From positions 62,001-126,000 of the forward strand of contig CAYRWR010000003.1 in assembly GCA_964428015.1 (NCBI GenBank): 64,000 nucleotides of DNA. Reading direction: 5' to 3'. This document shows positions 1 to 9,620 of this stretch, piece after piece (the first letter of the stretch is position 1; every line of letters begins with the position of its first letter). Below the pieces are notes generated by a model. That model searched no databases and was not told the DNA's origin. It was given only the letters and a program-made list of their open reading frames with translations. The stretch is from CAYRWR01 sp964428015. GTDB lineage: Bacteria > Spirochaetota > Brevinematia > Brevinematales > CAYRWR01. A program made the translations under genes and the position numbers.

Positions 1-473
1 GCATGCGCCTGGAAACCAACAGCAGCTACTACTATACCGCTGATTATGCTACAGTTCAGGTCGAACTTCCTGAATGGGCCAACTACCTGGATTTCGCTAT
101 CAACAACAACGGCAGCTGGGACAATAATAACGGTTCTGACTTCCACACTTCTGTAAAACCCCTGGTCACCATTCAGCCCAACAATACCTATGTGAATTAT
201 GACGGCACTGTGGTCAAGACAGTAAGCATCAATTTTGCCAACGGAAATATCGGCGACGAAATCTGGGGCCACTATGGTACCGACGGATGGCAGAATATCG
301 GTGAAGCCAAGCTGACTACCTATCATTACAACGGCTATGTCAGCCCGGTTTACAGTGTTTCTGTAACAGTTACACCTTCTTCTTCTGTCCTGGATGTAGC
401 TTTCCATAATAATGACGGCCAGTGGGACAACAATTTCGGCCAGGACTGGCACGGAGATATCAGCTGGAGATAA
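1..473 (+). CDS. CBM25 starch-binding lipoprotein, 3' fragment
   Basis: Open from the first base: bases 1-2 finish a Ser codon and the frame reads to TAA at 471-473. This is the last 157 or so residues of the 372-residue protein encoded in full at 35628-36746, minus the lipoprotein signal and N-terminal domain. It holds most of the first CBM25-type module (WDNNNGSDFH) and all of the second (WDNNFGQDWH). The truncation is caused by the window edge, so nothing can be said about whether the upstream part exists. Confidence 0.85.
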   Translation, partial: MRLETNSSYYYTADYATVQVELPEWANYLDFAINNNGSWDNNNGSDFHTSVKPLVTIQPNNTYVNYDGTVVKTVSINFANGNIGDEIWGHYGTDGWQNIGEAKLTTYHYNGYVSPVYSVSVTVTPSSSVLDVAFHNNDGQWDNNFGQDWHGDISWR

Positions 474-498
474 GAACCTCCTTTAGTTAATATAAAAG

Positions 499-526
499 AA
501 AAGCGCTCCTTAATCGGAGCGCTTTT
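499..526. terminator. Bidirectional terminator, left copy
   Basis: An 11-bp perfect stem (AAAAGCGCTCC, 499-509, with 516-526) encloses a 6-base loop. T-runs on both sides let it serve the converging CBM lipoprotein and receiver/DHp genes. Confidence 0.85.
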
Positions 527-541
527 TTATTTACTGCTATA

Positions 542-1258
542 TCAGAACATCTCAAAACTGTTTTTTTCCGGTTCGTCTTTATCAGACAGATGCTCCAGGT
601 CGATCAGGTCATGATTGACGATATATTTCTGGATCTGAAAACTCTTCAGATTGGCAAATTTATGGATGGTGCGGGAGAGTTCTTCGGAGGCATTCAATAA
701 AATAGCAAGTATTTCCTCCACATCGGGGTCATTGATATTTTTACCTTCGTTTTTGAGGAGCTTGAGCATCTGTGCTGCTCCCATGACCGCGGTCAGAGGC
801 TGACCGGTATAGTGTTCCACGGAATATCCGACCCGGCGGGCGGCTATGTCCTGCTGAAGCTGTATATTCCTGCGGCAGCGGGCGTGGCGTAGGGAAAGGG
901 CATCCATTTTCAGCAGCAGCATGTGGGTATCGATATCCCGGGGGATGATTTCCGATATGCCTGCCTGCACAGCCAGACTCACCAGACCGGGAGTAATGTC
1001 TTTGCGGGCTATAAGCAATCTGTCAATGTGACTGAGATCCATGATTTCATCCATGGACTGTGAAATTTCTACCCATTCTCCCTGAACCCCCTTTTCATCA
1101 AAAATACAAAAATGAGGAGGGTTTTCCATAGCATGAGGTATAAAATCATCCAGCTTAGTGACAAAGTCAAGAGAATATTGTTCCGATGGCAGGGCCAGGG
1201 ATAGACTTTTACGAATCTCCGGATCGAGACTGAAAATAAGTATCCGTATATCAGCCAT
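542..1258 (-). CDS. Receiver-like/HisKA-like phosphotransfer protein, left copy
   Basis: Exact copy of 34843-35559. The 238-residue protein has a degenerate receiver-like N-terminus and a DHp-like helix region with His149 in HYTGQPLTA, but no ATPase domain. It follows the SpoIIE phosphatase gene with only 2 bp between, so the two are co-transcribed. The receiver fold is a weak call; the His-x4-Pro-Leu match is what can be seen directly. Confidence 0.75.
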   Translation of the reverse strand: MADIRILIFSLDPEIRKSLSLALPSEQYSLDFVTKLDDFIPHAMENPPHFCIFDEKGVQGEWVEISQSMDEIMDLSHIDRLLIARKDITPGLVSLAVQAGISEIIPRDIDTHMLLLKMDALSLRHARCRRNIQLQQDIAARRVGYSVEHYTGQPLTAVMGAAQMLKLLKNEGKNINDPDVEEILAILLNASEELSRTIHKFANLKSFQIQKYIVNHDLIDLEHLSDKDEPEKNSFEMF

Positions 1259-1260
1259 TT

Positions 1261-3540
1261 CTATGCCTCATTCGTTTCAACCCGCATGATGATCAGGGTG
1301 ATATCATCACTCTGTTCTGTGCCGGCTGTAAATTCTTTCACTTCCTGTATGATCCCATTGCGCATTTTATCCAGATCAGGGTCACAGTATTTCTGTATAG
1401 CCAGATAAAAACGGTCTTCTCCGTATTCCTCATCAGTAGAGGATTTAGCCTCAGTAATACCGTCGGAATACTGGATGAAGTAATCCCCCGGCTGGAGTTG
1501 CGTTTTGAATAATTCAATGTGTGGATTGAACATCTCCGGCGCCAGCATGCCTACCGGCATACCCCCTGATTTCATGAGACGCAGTTTTTTAGATTCTTTA
1601 TTATAGAGGATACCCTGGTTGTGTCCAGCGATGGAATAAAACAGCTCTCTGGTCTCACGGTTGAGTACTCCATAGAAAACGGTGGCGAACATGTTGGGTG
1701 GAGTGTCCCGCAACAAAACCGGGTTGATATCCTTGATGACCTGGGCCGCGTTCTTTCCCCGTACGGAAAAAGTTCTCAGGGCAGACCGCAGTACACTCAT
1801 CACCATAGCGGCACCCACTCCGTGGTTGGTAACATCTGCTACTACAATGGCAAAGAGGTCATTTTCCAGGTCGATAAAGTCATAATAATCTCCGCCGGAC
1901 TCGGTCTGGGGCTCATAGTACACTGAAAATGAATAACCCGGTATATCGGGCAGGCTCTGGGGAAGAATAGCGGTCTGTATCTCCTGGGCAATGCGCAATT
2001 CTTCCTCCATCCGGGTCTTATCTTTGACTTCGTCAAAAGCTTTTTTCAGGTTCTGGCTCATGAAATTAAATTTATCAGCCAACTGGCCGATTTCATCATG
2101 GTTGGGGATTTCTATCTTCTTATCCAGGTCGCCCTGTGCGATCACGGTAGTCCCTTCTCCCAGGATATTGAGTGGTGCTATAATAAATGATACCACCAGA
2201 AAGACGATCACCAGCATGCGCAGGATAAACACCACCGCCGTATCTATAGTGGAGTTATTGGCCCGTTTCTGCAGTTGGGTGAGATCTTCCAGGTTCAATA
2301 TGACCCGTACAGTCCCCAGGCGGAAGAAACCATACAATTCCGCGAAAGCAGCATGTAATTCTTCCTGGGTGACACCCTTGCCTTCGGTCCGGTACTTCAT
2401 TATCTCTTTAGTGACACGGGAAAGTTCACGCAGGCGGGCAATATAATAAGAAGTACTTACCGTGATATTTTTTTCACTCACCAGTTTCTGAAAATCTGCC
2501 AGCTGCTTATCCTGATCCTTGTTATTCTGGTAGCGGTCCAGGAATTTTTCCAGAAATACAATGAATCGAAGATTGCGTTTCTGATCTTTATCCAGAAGAT
2601 TGTTGTGGCTGAATAAAATATCTTTTTGTTTCCACTTGATATAATCAGCTGCCTTGGTCAGATTCAGGCCGGAATTGACCAGAGTTTCCATGAGTTTTTC
2701 AAAATTCTTGGGTGAAATGATAAGGTCCCCGCTGGACTTAAAATCCTGAAAATAATCATAATAGAAACGTATCCGTTTTAGATCGGAATCACTGATTTTT
2801 TTATCTTTGAGCAGGTTTTCAGCCCGTGATGTCTTTTTTCCATCCTGATAGAACTGATGGTAAATTTCTTCCAGGGATTGACCAAAGATGAAACCGTTAA
2901 TGGTTTCCTGGGGCAGCTTGTGTAACCGGAATAAGACTGCACTCTGATTTTTATTCTGATAAAAATCAATGGATTCCAGGTAACGGTGACCGGGATAATC
3001 CATATAAACCGGCAGAAAACCGTCATAGCTGTCAATACGGTCATTGGTATATGCTTTAGTCTGGCCACTTTTTGTGGTATAGGTCTGGATCTCAGCTTCA
3101 AATATCCTGAAATCAGAGTGAATCTGATCGGTATAATTGGTGTGAAAAAGATTGCGGGAAGAGATACTGACCCTGCCCCCTATACTGCTGCTGTCAGAGT
3201 GGAACAGGATATCGCCCTCCGCGTCTACAAACATGGCCATTTTAAAGGAAGGTATGTTTTTAAAGGACAGGACATACTGCTGCAGCGTCTTTAAATCACG
3301 TTCCTTTTCATTGAGCAGGAACAGACGTATCAGATTCTGGCGGAAAGGTAAAAGGTAGCCGCTCATAGTCTTCTGCTGCTGTTGGTCCAGTATATCATTC
3401 TGTTGCTTTATATTAAAACGTACCACCAGAAAGATGGTAAATATCAGAACAATCAGGACCAGAATAGTGATCTTAACCTTGAGGCTGAGGACTATAGGCC
3501 GGAAAACAGGTTTGGATTTATCAGTGTCTTTTTCTGGCAA
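1261..3540 (-). CDS. HAMP-SpoIIE PP2C phosphatase, left copy
   Basis: Exact copy of 32561-34840, starting with TTG behind an AAGGAG site. The 759-residue membrane protein has two TM segments flanking a large extracytoplasmic region, then HAMP, a coiled coil and a PPM-type serine phosphatase domain with GGDYYDF and ADVTNHG metal-site motifs. It probably dephosphorylates an anti-anti-sigma-type (STAS) partner not encoded in this window. Confidence 0.9.
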   Translation of the reverse strand: MPEKDTDKSKPVFRPIVLSLKVKITILVLIVLIFTIFLVVRFNIKQQNDILDQQQQKTMSGYLLPFRQNLIRLFLLNEKERDLKTLQQYVLSFKNIPSFKMAMFVDAEGDILFHSDSSSIGGRVSISSRNLFHTNYTDQIHSDFRIFEAEIQTYTTKSGQTKAYTNDRIDSYDGFLPVYMDYPGHRYLESIDFYQNKNQSAVLFRLHKLPQETINGFIFGQSLEEIYHQFYQDGKKTSRAENLLKDKKISDSDLKRIRFYYDYFQDFKSSGDLIISPKNFEKLMETLVNSGLNLTKAADYIKWKQKDILFSHNNLLDKDQKRNLRFIVFLEKFLDRYQNNKDQDKQLADFQKLVSEKNITVSTSYYIARLRELSRVTKEIMKYRTEGKGVTQEELHAAFAELYGFFRLGTVRVILNLEDLTQLQKRANNSTIDTAVVFILRMLVIVFLVVSFIIAPLNILGEGTTVIAQGDLDKKIEIPNHDEIGQLADKFNFMSQNLKKAFDEVKDKTRMEEELRIAQEIQTAILPQSLPDIPGYSFSVYYEPQTESGGDYYDFIDLENDLFAIVVADVTNHGVGAAMVMSVLRSALRTFSVRGKNAAQVIKDINPVLLRDTPPNMFATVFYGVLNRETRELFYSIAGHNQGILYNKESKKLRLMKSGGMPVGMLAPEMFNPHIELFKTQLQPGDYFIQYSDGITEAKSSTDEEYGEDRFYLAIQKYCDPDLDKMRNGIIQEVKEFTAGTEQSDDITLIIMRVETNEA

Positions 3541-3584
3541 ACCAGGACTCCTTGTGCTGAGGGTAGCGGTATTTTCCCTGCTTC

Positions 3585-3613
3585 ATTATAGATAAATCAC
3601 TGAAAAGTCTCAA
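3585..3613 (-). promoter_or_regulatory. Promoter of SpoIIE operon, left copy
   Basis: Mirror of 32488-32516: TTGAGA-N17-TATAAT reading toward the TTG start at 3540. It lies in the 204-bp divergent gap before the membrane-protein/EFR1 operon. Confidence 0.65.
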
Positions 3614-3744
3614 TAGATAAGGTGATAATTAGTTAATGGAATGTTTGTCATATATTTGACTTACAAGCTCATTCCCTTTAGTTTGATACCGATATTATCA
3701 CAAAAATATTCGCTATATAAAAAATATTTATGAAAGAGGTCTAG

Positions 3745-4293
3745 ATGAAAAACATTGCTATACCCAAGGTCTTTCAGGAACTGCATGGCGAGGCCAGTCC
3801 GGCACTCAACCTGGTTTTGGTATATACAGCCTCACTATTATTCGGGGTTGCTGTAATCTTTCTATTAAAGGACACCGGTCTCACATTACTTAAAAAAATA
3901 TTGGCCGCACTGGTGTTTTTTGATGTAGCCGGGGGCGCTGTAGCCAATTTTACCACCTCCACCAATCAATATTATATAAAAAAAGCCAAACTTCGTCTGC
4001 CCTTCCTGATGATGCATATTATTCACCCGGCTGTCCTCATCTGGGTATTTCCCGCTTCCTGGCTGCCCTTGATGTTGACCGGAGTATTGGTCCTGGCAGG
4101 TGGTCTTGTCATCCATCTGATAGGTAATAGAGAAACCAAACAGGTGATTGCGGCTTTACTGTTCACTTTGGGAATGCTCATCCTTGCCTTCCTGCCCCTG
4201 GAACATAGGATATTGTTTACTTTTCCGCCTCTTTTTGTGGCTAAGATCCTGCTGGGATTTTCTGTACAACGCAAATCCCTGGAGGAAGAATGA
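3745..4293 (+). CDS. Multi-pass membrane protein of unknown function, left copy
   Basis: Exact copy of 31808-32356. The 182 residues form about five or six hydrophobic segments, and I do not recognise the family. The last codons overlap the EFR1 gene by 4 bp (ATGA), so the two products are translationally coupled and probably act together. An AGAGG Shine-Dalgarno sequence precedes the ATG. Confidence 0.8.
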   Translation: MKNIAIPKVFQELHGEASPALNLVLVYTASLLFGVAVIFLLKDTGLTLLKKILAALVFFDVAGGAVANFTTSTNQYYIKKAKLRLPFLMMHIIHPAVLIWVFPASWLPLMLTGVLVLAGGLVIHLIGNRETKQVIAALLFTLGMLILAFLPLEHRILFTFPPLFVAKILLGFSVQRKSLEEE

Positions 4294-5078
4294 AGGATAT
4301 CCTGTTCTGTTATTTCAGCGGTACCGGTAATACCCTGCTGGTGGTCAAGGCCATGGAAAAAGTGTTTAAAGAAGCAGGAGTCAGGATCAGACTACAGCCA
4401 ATCTCTCAGGAGCAGACCATAAAACTGGAGCAGGGACAGGTGTTGGGCCTGGGCTTCACAGTAGCGGCGCAGGGTACCTATCCTTTTTTGTGGAATTTTG
4501 TTAAAAGTCTGCCCGAGGGTAGTGGCAGGCCGGTATTTTTTGTGGATAGTATGGGGATGTTTTCCGGAGGTATAGTAGGCCCTCTGGGGCAGATCCTGCG
4601 TAAAAAAGGCTATCATCTCCTGGCTGCCCGGGAAATTGTGATGCCCATGAATATCTATAGAATCAAAATAAATCCTTTACGGGACGAACAGATCCGCCAA
4701 AAAGGCTGTAAAAAAGCCGCACAATATGCTCAGGATATACTGGCGGGGCGTGCAGTGTGGAGGAGGGTGCCTGTCCTGTCTGACGCTATGAGCCTGTTCT
4801 CCCGCCTTTCGGTTACATGGAAATTCCTTCGTATGCTTCAGCCTTTGCGGTGGGATTCAGAAAAGTGTACCCGATGCGAACGCTGTGTCCAGGGCTGCCC
4901 GGTTGAAAACCTGAGGCTGGAAAACAATCAGATCCTGATCAGCCAAGATTGTCTATCCTGTACCAGGTGTGTGAGTTATTGTCCTGATAACGCGCTCTCT
5001 CTGGGCAGTTATAAGAAACAATATCGGGCTATCAATTGGAAAGAGTTGAAACCAGACAATCACCAGTCAAAAAACTAA
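4290..5078 (+). CDS. EFR1-type flavodoxin/ferredoxin protein, left copy
   Basis: Exact copy of 31023-31811. An N-terminal flavodoxin-like region (SGTGNT at residues 10-15) is joined to two C-terminal CxxCxxCxxxCP clusters, each expected to hold a [4Fe-4S] centre. It overlaps the upstream membrane-protein gene by 4 bp. It is an electron carrier whose partner is unknown. Confidence 0.88.
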   Translation: MKDILFCYFSGTGNTLLVVKAMEKVFKEAGVRIRLQPISQEQTIKLEQGQVLGLGFTVAAQGTYPFLWNFVKSLPEGSGRPVFFVDSMGMFSGGIVGPLGQILRKKGYHLLAAREIVMPMNIYRIKINPLRDEQIRQKGCKKAAQYAQDILAGRAVWRRVPVLSDAMSLFSRLSVTWKFLRMLQPLRWDSEKCTRCERCVQGCPVENLRLENNQILISQDCLSCTRCVSYCPDNALSLGSYKKQYRAINWKELKPDNHQSKN

Positions 5079-5086
5079 AAAATCCA

Positions 5087-5115
5087 TTGCCAGAAATCAT
5101 AAATCTATATACAAT
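5087..5115 (+). promoter_or_regulatory. Promoter of diguanylate cyclase gene, left copy
   Basis: TTGCCA (5087-5092)-N17-TACAAT (5110-5115), about 34 bp before the GGDEF gene start at 5149, which also has a GTGAGG ribosome-binding site. Confidence 0.65.
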
Positions 5116-5148
5116 CTGTATTGTGGTTGTGTGATAAAGTGAGGCTTT

Positions 5149-6804
5149 ATGAAAATACTGCACCGGCAGGTTGTTAACAATCTCCTGGTAGGCTTGATCC
5201 CCTTATTTCTGATTCTTGCCATCATCTTTGCAATCAATAAAAGCCAGGCTGAAAAGAATTCACATAAAGTATTATCAACCGTGGTCAATGACTTTAAGAT
5301 CATTCTGGAATCTGATCTCAGTAAATACCGTGATTTCGCTTATTTCGTAGGCCGGGCCTCTGAAGATTACATTACCGGTTCCAGACAGGTGACCAGCAAT
5401 CTGCCTATCAATATTGAAAGTTTTGATTTCAGAATGTATGAAGTGTATGTACAAAACAAACTGAAGTATCAGGATATTTACTCCTGGTCTGACAGTATTT
5501 ATTTTGCTAAACCGGAAAGGGTGCAATACATCTGGGACTTTCTGAAAAGCGGCAACCATTCCATTTTCTTTAAGATATCTTTTCCTGAGATCGTATCCAA
5601 CGTGCTGGTCTTACGTAACTGCGCCATCATGACCAGACGGGAATTTGAACGAATCGGTTATGTTTCCGTGATATCTCCCCTGGATTCGGCGTATTTATCC
5701 AGGATGCCTTTTGTCAATCAGGATGTGATCTTGTTTATCCAGACCAGTAATGGCATCAGGATGAGTGATGAAACCATGCAGAAGCCTGAAATAATCGCGG
5801 ACCTCATGAAGACACCCCTGGGGCAATCAGGAAAGTATAATATCAAAAAGTATAAAAACACCGGTAAATATTATTACTATAAGGAAAACCTGTATGCGGA
5901 GCGCGTAAAGGTAGGCAACCGATTTCAGCAGAATTATATAGCTGATGTAGGAGTAATCTACAATTATAATGTCATCAATAAAGATTTTTTCCTGTACCGC
6001 CGCATTATATTCATTATATTGATCATTAGCCTGTTGGCTTTCCCTCTGATTTCACTGGTTTCCGGGCGCAGGATATCCGCTCCTATCTACCAGCTGAAAA
6101 AACAGGTGGACCACTTTAAAAAAGATTTTAAAGCGGTACAGCCACCCGAAAGGATCACCGACGAGATCTCCATGCTGCAGCAGAGCTTTCACGAGATGTC
6201 CCGTGCCATGATAGAAAAATCAGAAGACCTGACCGTAGCACTCACCGAACTGGCTCTGGCCAATGAGGACCTGTCCGCGCTGACCGTGGAGGATGGACTG
6301 ACCGGAGTGAAAAACCGCAGATATTTTAATAATAAAATTGAGTCTGAAATCAAGCGGGCTACCCGACTCAATGAAACTCTGTCCCTCCTGATGATCGACC
6401 TGGACCATTTTAAAAAGGTGAATGACACTTATGGACACGAAGCCGGCGATATGTGCCTGAAGCAGGCCGCACAGATCATGAAAAAACACGCCATACGCAG
6501 CGGTGATGCCGTGACACGTTACGGGGGTGAAGAGTTTTGTCTTATTTTACCCAATACCGATGTCAAAGGTGCCAGGATAGTAGCTGAAAAGATCCGAAAG
6601 GAGATGGAAGCGACTCCGGTGATCTACAAGAATGATACTATCCGAATTACCCTCAGTGTGGGTGTAGCTGGTTCTACTGCCAAAGCAGGAAAAGAGTCCC
6701 TGGAAAATATCACTTCCCACGCTGATGCCGCTTTGTACCGGGCTAAAGACACCGGGCGCAATAAAGTAGTGGTGTATAAAAAACCAAAAACCAAAGATTC
6801 ATAG
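5149..6804 (+). CDS. Membrane diguanylate cyclase (GGDEF), left copy
   Basis: Exact copy of 29297-30952. The 551-residue protein carries an extracytoplasmic sensor region between two TM helices, a HAMP-like linker and a C-terminal GGDEF domain. The active-site variant is GGEEF, and the RxxD product-inhibition site is intact. It is predicted to make c-di-GMP. Confidence 0.92.
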   Translation: MKILHRQVVNNLLVGLIPLFLILAIIFAINKSQAEKNSHKVLSTVVNDFKIILESDLSKYRDFAYFVGRASEDYITGSRQVTSNLPINIESFDFRMYEVYVQNKLKYQDIYSWSDSIYFAKPERVQYIWDFLKSGNHSIFFKISFPEIVSNVLVLRNCAIMTRREFERIGYVSVISPLDSAYLSRMPFVNQDVILFIQTSNGIRMSDETMQKPEIIADLMKTPLGQSGKYNIKKYKNTGKYYYYKENLYAERVKVGNRFQQNYIADVGVIYNYNVINKDFFLYRRIIFIILIISLLAFPLISLVSGRRISAPIYQLKKQVDHFKKDFKAVQPPERITDEISMLQQSFHEMSRAMIEKSEDLTVALTELALANEDLSALTVEDGLTGVKNRRYFNNKIESEIKRATRLNETLSLLMIDLDHFKKVNDTYGHEAGDMCLKQAAQIMKKHAIRSGDAVTRYGGEEFCLILPNTDVKGARIVAEKIRKEMEATPVIYKNDTIRITLSVGVAGSTAKAGKESLENITSHADAALYRAKDTGRNKVVVYKKPKTKDS

Positions 6805-6863
6805 TCTAAATCTTGCTCTTATAGCCCGGGCTGGTGTAAAATATAAGAAAAGCACAGGCTGTC

Positions 6864-7763
6864 ATGTCAGAAAATTCCGTTTTTACTCTCCAGGCTGAAT
6901 TCTCAGGCCAACGACTGGATATGGTCATCCCCCGGCTCTTACCGGAACTGACCCGCTCCTCTCTCAAGACCAGACTGGAAGCACTCGCTGTCAATGGCCG
7001 TCCAGCCAAACTGTCCCACAAGGCGGCGGAAGGGGACCGGGTAGAGATTACCCTTCGACCCCTGCAGGAGCTGGACCTCACTCCCCGGGATATTCCCCTG
7101 GAGATCGTCTACCGTGATGAGCATGTAGCCGTGATCAACAAACCGGCCGGCCTGGCGGTACATCCCAGCCAGGGCCACTGGGATGAGAGCCTGGTCCATG
7201 CCCTGCTGCACCACATGGAGGGACATCTCTCCGGTATCGGTGGTGTGGAGCGCCCCGGGATAGTCCACCGCCTGGACCTGGATACGGCGGGACTGATGAT
7301 CATCGCCCTTTCGGATGCCGCCCACCAGGAGCTGGTCAGGGCCTTTAAAGAACGCCGCATCATCAAGACCTATGAGGCCATCGTATTAGGACACCCCCCG
7401 GCTCAGGGAGAAATCGATGAGCCTATCGGCCGCTCAGCCCGGGACCGGAAAAAAATGACGGTACGGGAGGACGGTAAACCTTCGCTCACCCGCTACCGTG
7501 TACTGGAATATTTTGATCATGCCGCCTATATTGAGATTGACCTGCTCACCGGCAGGACCCACCAGATCCGGGTGCATTTTTCCCACCTGGGCTTCCCCGT
7601 GATGGGCGACCCTCTTTATTCCCGATCACCTCAAAATGGACTGGCACTGTGCGCCCGGCGTCTCAATTTTTATCATCCCCTGACCGGAAAAAGCATGGAT
7701 TTTTCCGCGGAATTACCCCCGCATTTTCAAAAATACCTGGAAGAACTGCGCAAAAAACCCTGA
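6864..7763 (+). CDS. RluA-family rRNA pseudouridine synthase, left copy
   Basis: Exact copy of 28338-29237. An S4-like RNA-binding N-terminus is followed by a catalytic domain with HRLDLDTAGL (residues 135-144) and Asp138 as the expected nucleophile. It lies 60 bp after the diguanylate cyclase gene and probably has its own weak promoter (TTGCTC-N18-TAAAAT near 6813-6842). Confidence 0.92.
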   Translation: MSENSVFTLQAEFSGQRLDMVIPRLLPELTRSSLKTRLEALAVNGRPAKLSHKAAEGDRVEITLRPLQELDLTPRDIPLEIVYRDEHVAVINKPAGLAVHPSQGHWDESLVHALLHHMEGHLSGIGGVERPGIVHRLDLDTAGLMIIALSDAAHQELVRAFKERRIIKTYEAIVLGHPPAQGEIDEPIGRSARDRKKMTVREDGKPSLTRYRVLEYFDHAAYIEIDLLTGRTHQIRVHFSHLGFPVMGDPLYSRSPQNGLALCARRLNFYHPLTGKSMDFSAELPPHFQKYLEELRKKP

Positions 7764-7801
7764 TTTTTTCATTAATAAACCTCTGTATTTCCTGTCCCGG
7801 T

Positions 7802-7830
7802 TTGATATTTTAAGACTTAGGGTTTATAAT
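7802..7830 (+). promoter_or_regulatory. yidC promoter, left copy
   Basis: TTGATA (7802-7807)-N17-TATAAT (7825-7830), about 30 bp upstream of the preferred yidC start at 7860. Confidence 0.75.
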
Positions 7831-7859
7831 ATGCCACACTAATACTAATGGAGACGTAC

Positions 7860-9557
7860 ATGAACAAAGATTATGAAAAGAGGATGCTCGTCGCTTTTAT
7901 TATCTCTTTTGTCCTCATCGGCGTAATGTGGTGGAATTCCCGCCGCAATATGCAGAAACCTATGGAATTTCAGACCAACACCACTGTGGTGCTGACCAAT
8001 ATTGTAAATAAAACCGTAGAGACCAGGCCTGCCTCTCCGGAACAGGTGGCTTTCCGCTCCTCCGGCAAGGTCCAGGATTACAGCCTGAGCTGGAACGGCC
8101 AGATCAATATGCAGATCTCCACCCTGGGCGGCCGCATCAGCGGACTGTCCATTGACGGTGACTGGAACCGCTATGAGACTTCAGTGCCTCTGCTGGCTTC
8201 CAACACGGTCTTACCCGCCGGAGACCTGGCCCTGGGTGATACCAGTCAGCTCATGAATTACAGCGGACGTCCTATATATAGCCTCAAGTCCCAGACCTCC
8301 AACAGCCTGGTGCTGGCTGCCCGTCTGGATATCAAGGGCCATCCCGTGGAAATCCAGCGCAGTTACACCCTCAATTCCAACTACCAGCTCCTGGAAGAAA
8401 TCAGCTTCCGCAACCTCAGCTCTGAAGTAGTCAATGTAGACCTCAACGGCAAGAGTTTCACTGTCAACAGCCTGTTTGAACTGGTCAATATGCAGGAAGC
8501 CAGTCCCCGTAACCGTATTGAAACTTATTATGACAGCGCCAATAATAAAAAAGAAAAAGCTCTCAACCTGGGCCTGATAGACCGCATCCAGGGTAAAAAG
8601 CTGGAAGATACCGTCACTCCTGATCCCAAATGGATGGTGATGATGGACAGCTACTTCCTGACCGCGGTGATCCCTCAGGGTCAGGGCTGGGAAGGCCGCT
8701 TCAAGCAGCTTTATACCGCTAAAAAAGGCTCCTATCAGCAGATCAGTATGAGTCTGGAAAAGGCACCCTTTGTCCTGGAAAAAGGAGAAAGCAAGACCTT
8801 CTCAGTGAAGTACTACATCGGTCCCCGTAAGGAAGACCTGGCCCGTAAAGTGGATGACAGCCTCAAGCTGGTGTTTAACTGGGGCTGGATGTTCAACTGG
8901 CTGATGAAGCCCATCGTGTGGCTTATGAATTTCCTCATCTTCCTGCTGGGCAAGGTAATCTCCAACTGGGGGATAGTAATCATCCTGCTGGCCCTGATCA
9001 TCAAACTGGTGCTCTCTCCTCTGTCTATCAAGGCCGCCGTATCCATCAAGCGTATGAACCTGCTCCAGCCCAAGCTCAAGAATCTGCAGGAAAAATATAA
9101 AGACGATCAGCAGAAGCTCCAGGCCAAAACCATGGAACTGTACAAAAAAGAAGGTGTCAACCCTCTGGGCGGCTGTCTACCCATGCTGCTGCAGATACCT
9201 GTGTTCTTTGCCCTGTACCGGGTATTGTCTACCTCAGTGGAGCTCAGAGGCGCCAGATTCCTGTGGATCAAGGACCTCACTCAGCCCGATACCCTGTTTA
9301 TGATCTCCAGCTTCCAGTTTAACCTCCTGCCTCTGCTCATGACAGCTATCCAGCTGGTCCAGACTAAGCTGCAGTCCACCAACAATCCCACTATGGCTCA
9401 GCAGAACAAGCTCAACACCTACATGCTGCCTGTGATGTTCCTGTTCCTGTTCTGGAATATGCCGGCCGGTCTGGTACTGTACTGGACCATCCAGAATGTC
9501 TACACCATCTTTGAGCAATTTATCATCAACCAGGACAAGTACGTAAAGCTGAAATAG
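7860..9557 (+). CDS. Membrane protein insertase YidC, left copy
   Basis: Exact copy of 26544-28241. I start at the second ATG because GGAG (7850-7853) sits 6 bases before it, while the in-frame ATG at 7848 overlaps that site. It has an N-terminal TM helix, a large periplasmic domain and a five-helix C-terminal insertase core. A strong terminator follows, then mnmE. Confidence 0.95.
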   Translation: MNKDYEKRMLVAFIISFVLIGVMWWNSRRNMQKPMEFQTNTTVVLTNIVNKTVETRPASPEQVAFRSSGKVQDYSLSWNGQINMQISTLGGRISGLSIDGDWNRYETSVPLLASNTVLPAGDLALGDTSQLMNYSGRPIYSLKSQTSNSLVLAARLDIKGHPVEIQRSYTLNSNYQLLEEISFRNLSSEVVNVDLNGKSFTVNSLFELVNMQEASPRNRIETYYDSANNKKEKALNLGLIDRIQGKKLEDTVTPDPKWMVMMDSYFLTAVIPQGQGWEGRFKQLYTAKKGSYQQISMSLEKAPFVLEKGESKTFSVKYYIGPRKEDLARKVDDSLKLVFNWGWMFNWLMKPIVWLMNFLIFLLGKVISNWGIVIILLALIIKLVLSPLSIKAAVSIKRMNLLQPKLKNLQEKYKDDQQKLQAKTMELYKKEGVNPLGGCLPMLLQIPVFFALYRVLSTSVELRGARFLWIKDLTQPDTLFMISSFQFNLLPLLMTAIQLVQTKLQSTNNPTMAQQNKLNTYMLPVMFLFLFWNMPAGLVLYWTIQNVYTIFEQFIINQDKYVKLK

Positions 9558-9577
9558 GGAATGAGATAAAAATATCA

Positions 9578-9605
9578 GAAAAGCCCCGTTTCAGCGGGGC
9601 TTTTC
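9578..9605. terminator. yidC terminator, left copy
   Basis: A perfect 11-bp stem (GAAAAGCCCCG, 9578-9588, with 9595-9605) and 6-base loop, ending in TTTTC. It stands between yidC and mnmE, only 15 bp before the mnmE start. Confidence 0.85.
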
Positions 9606-9620
9606 TTAATGAGAGAAGAG

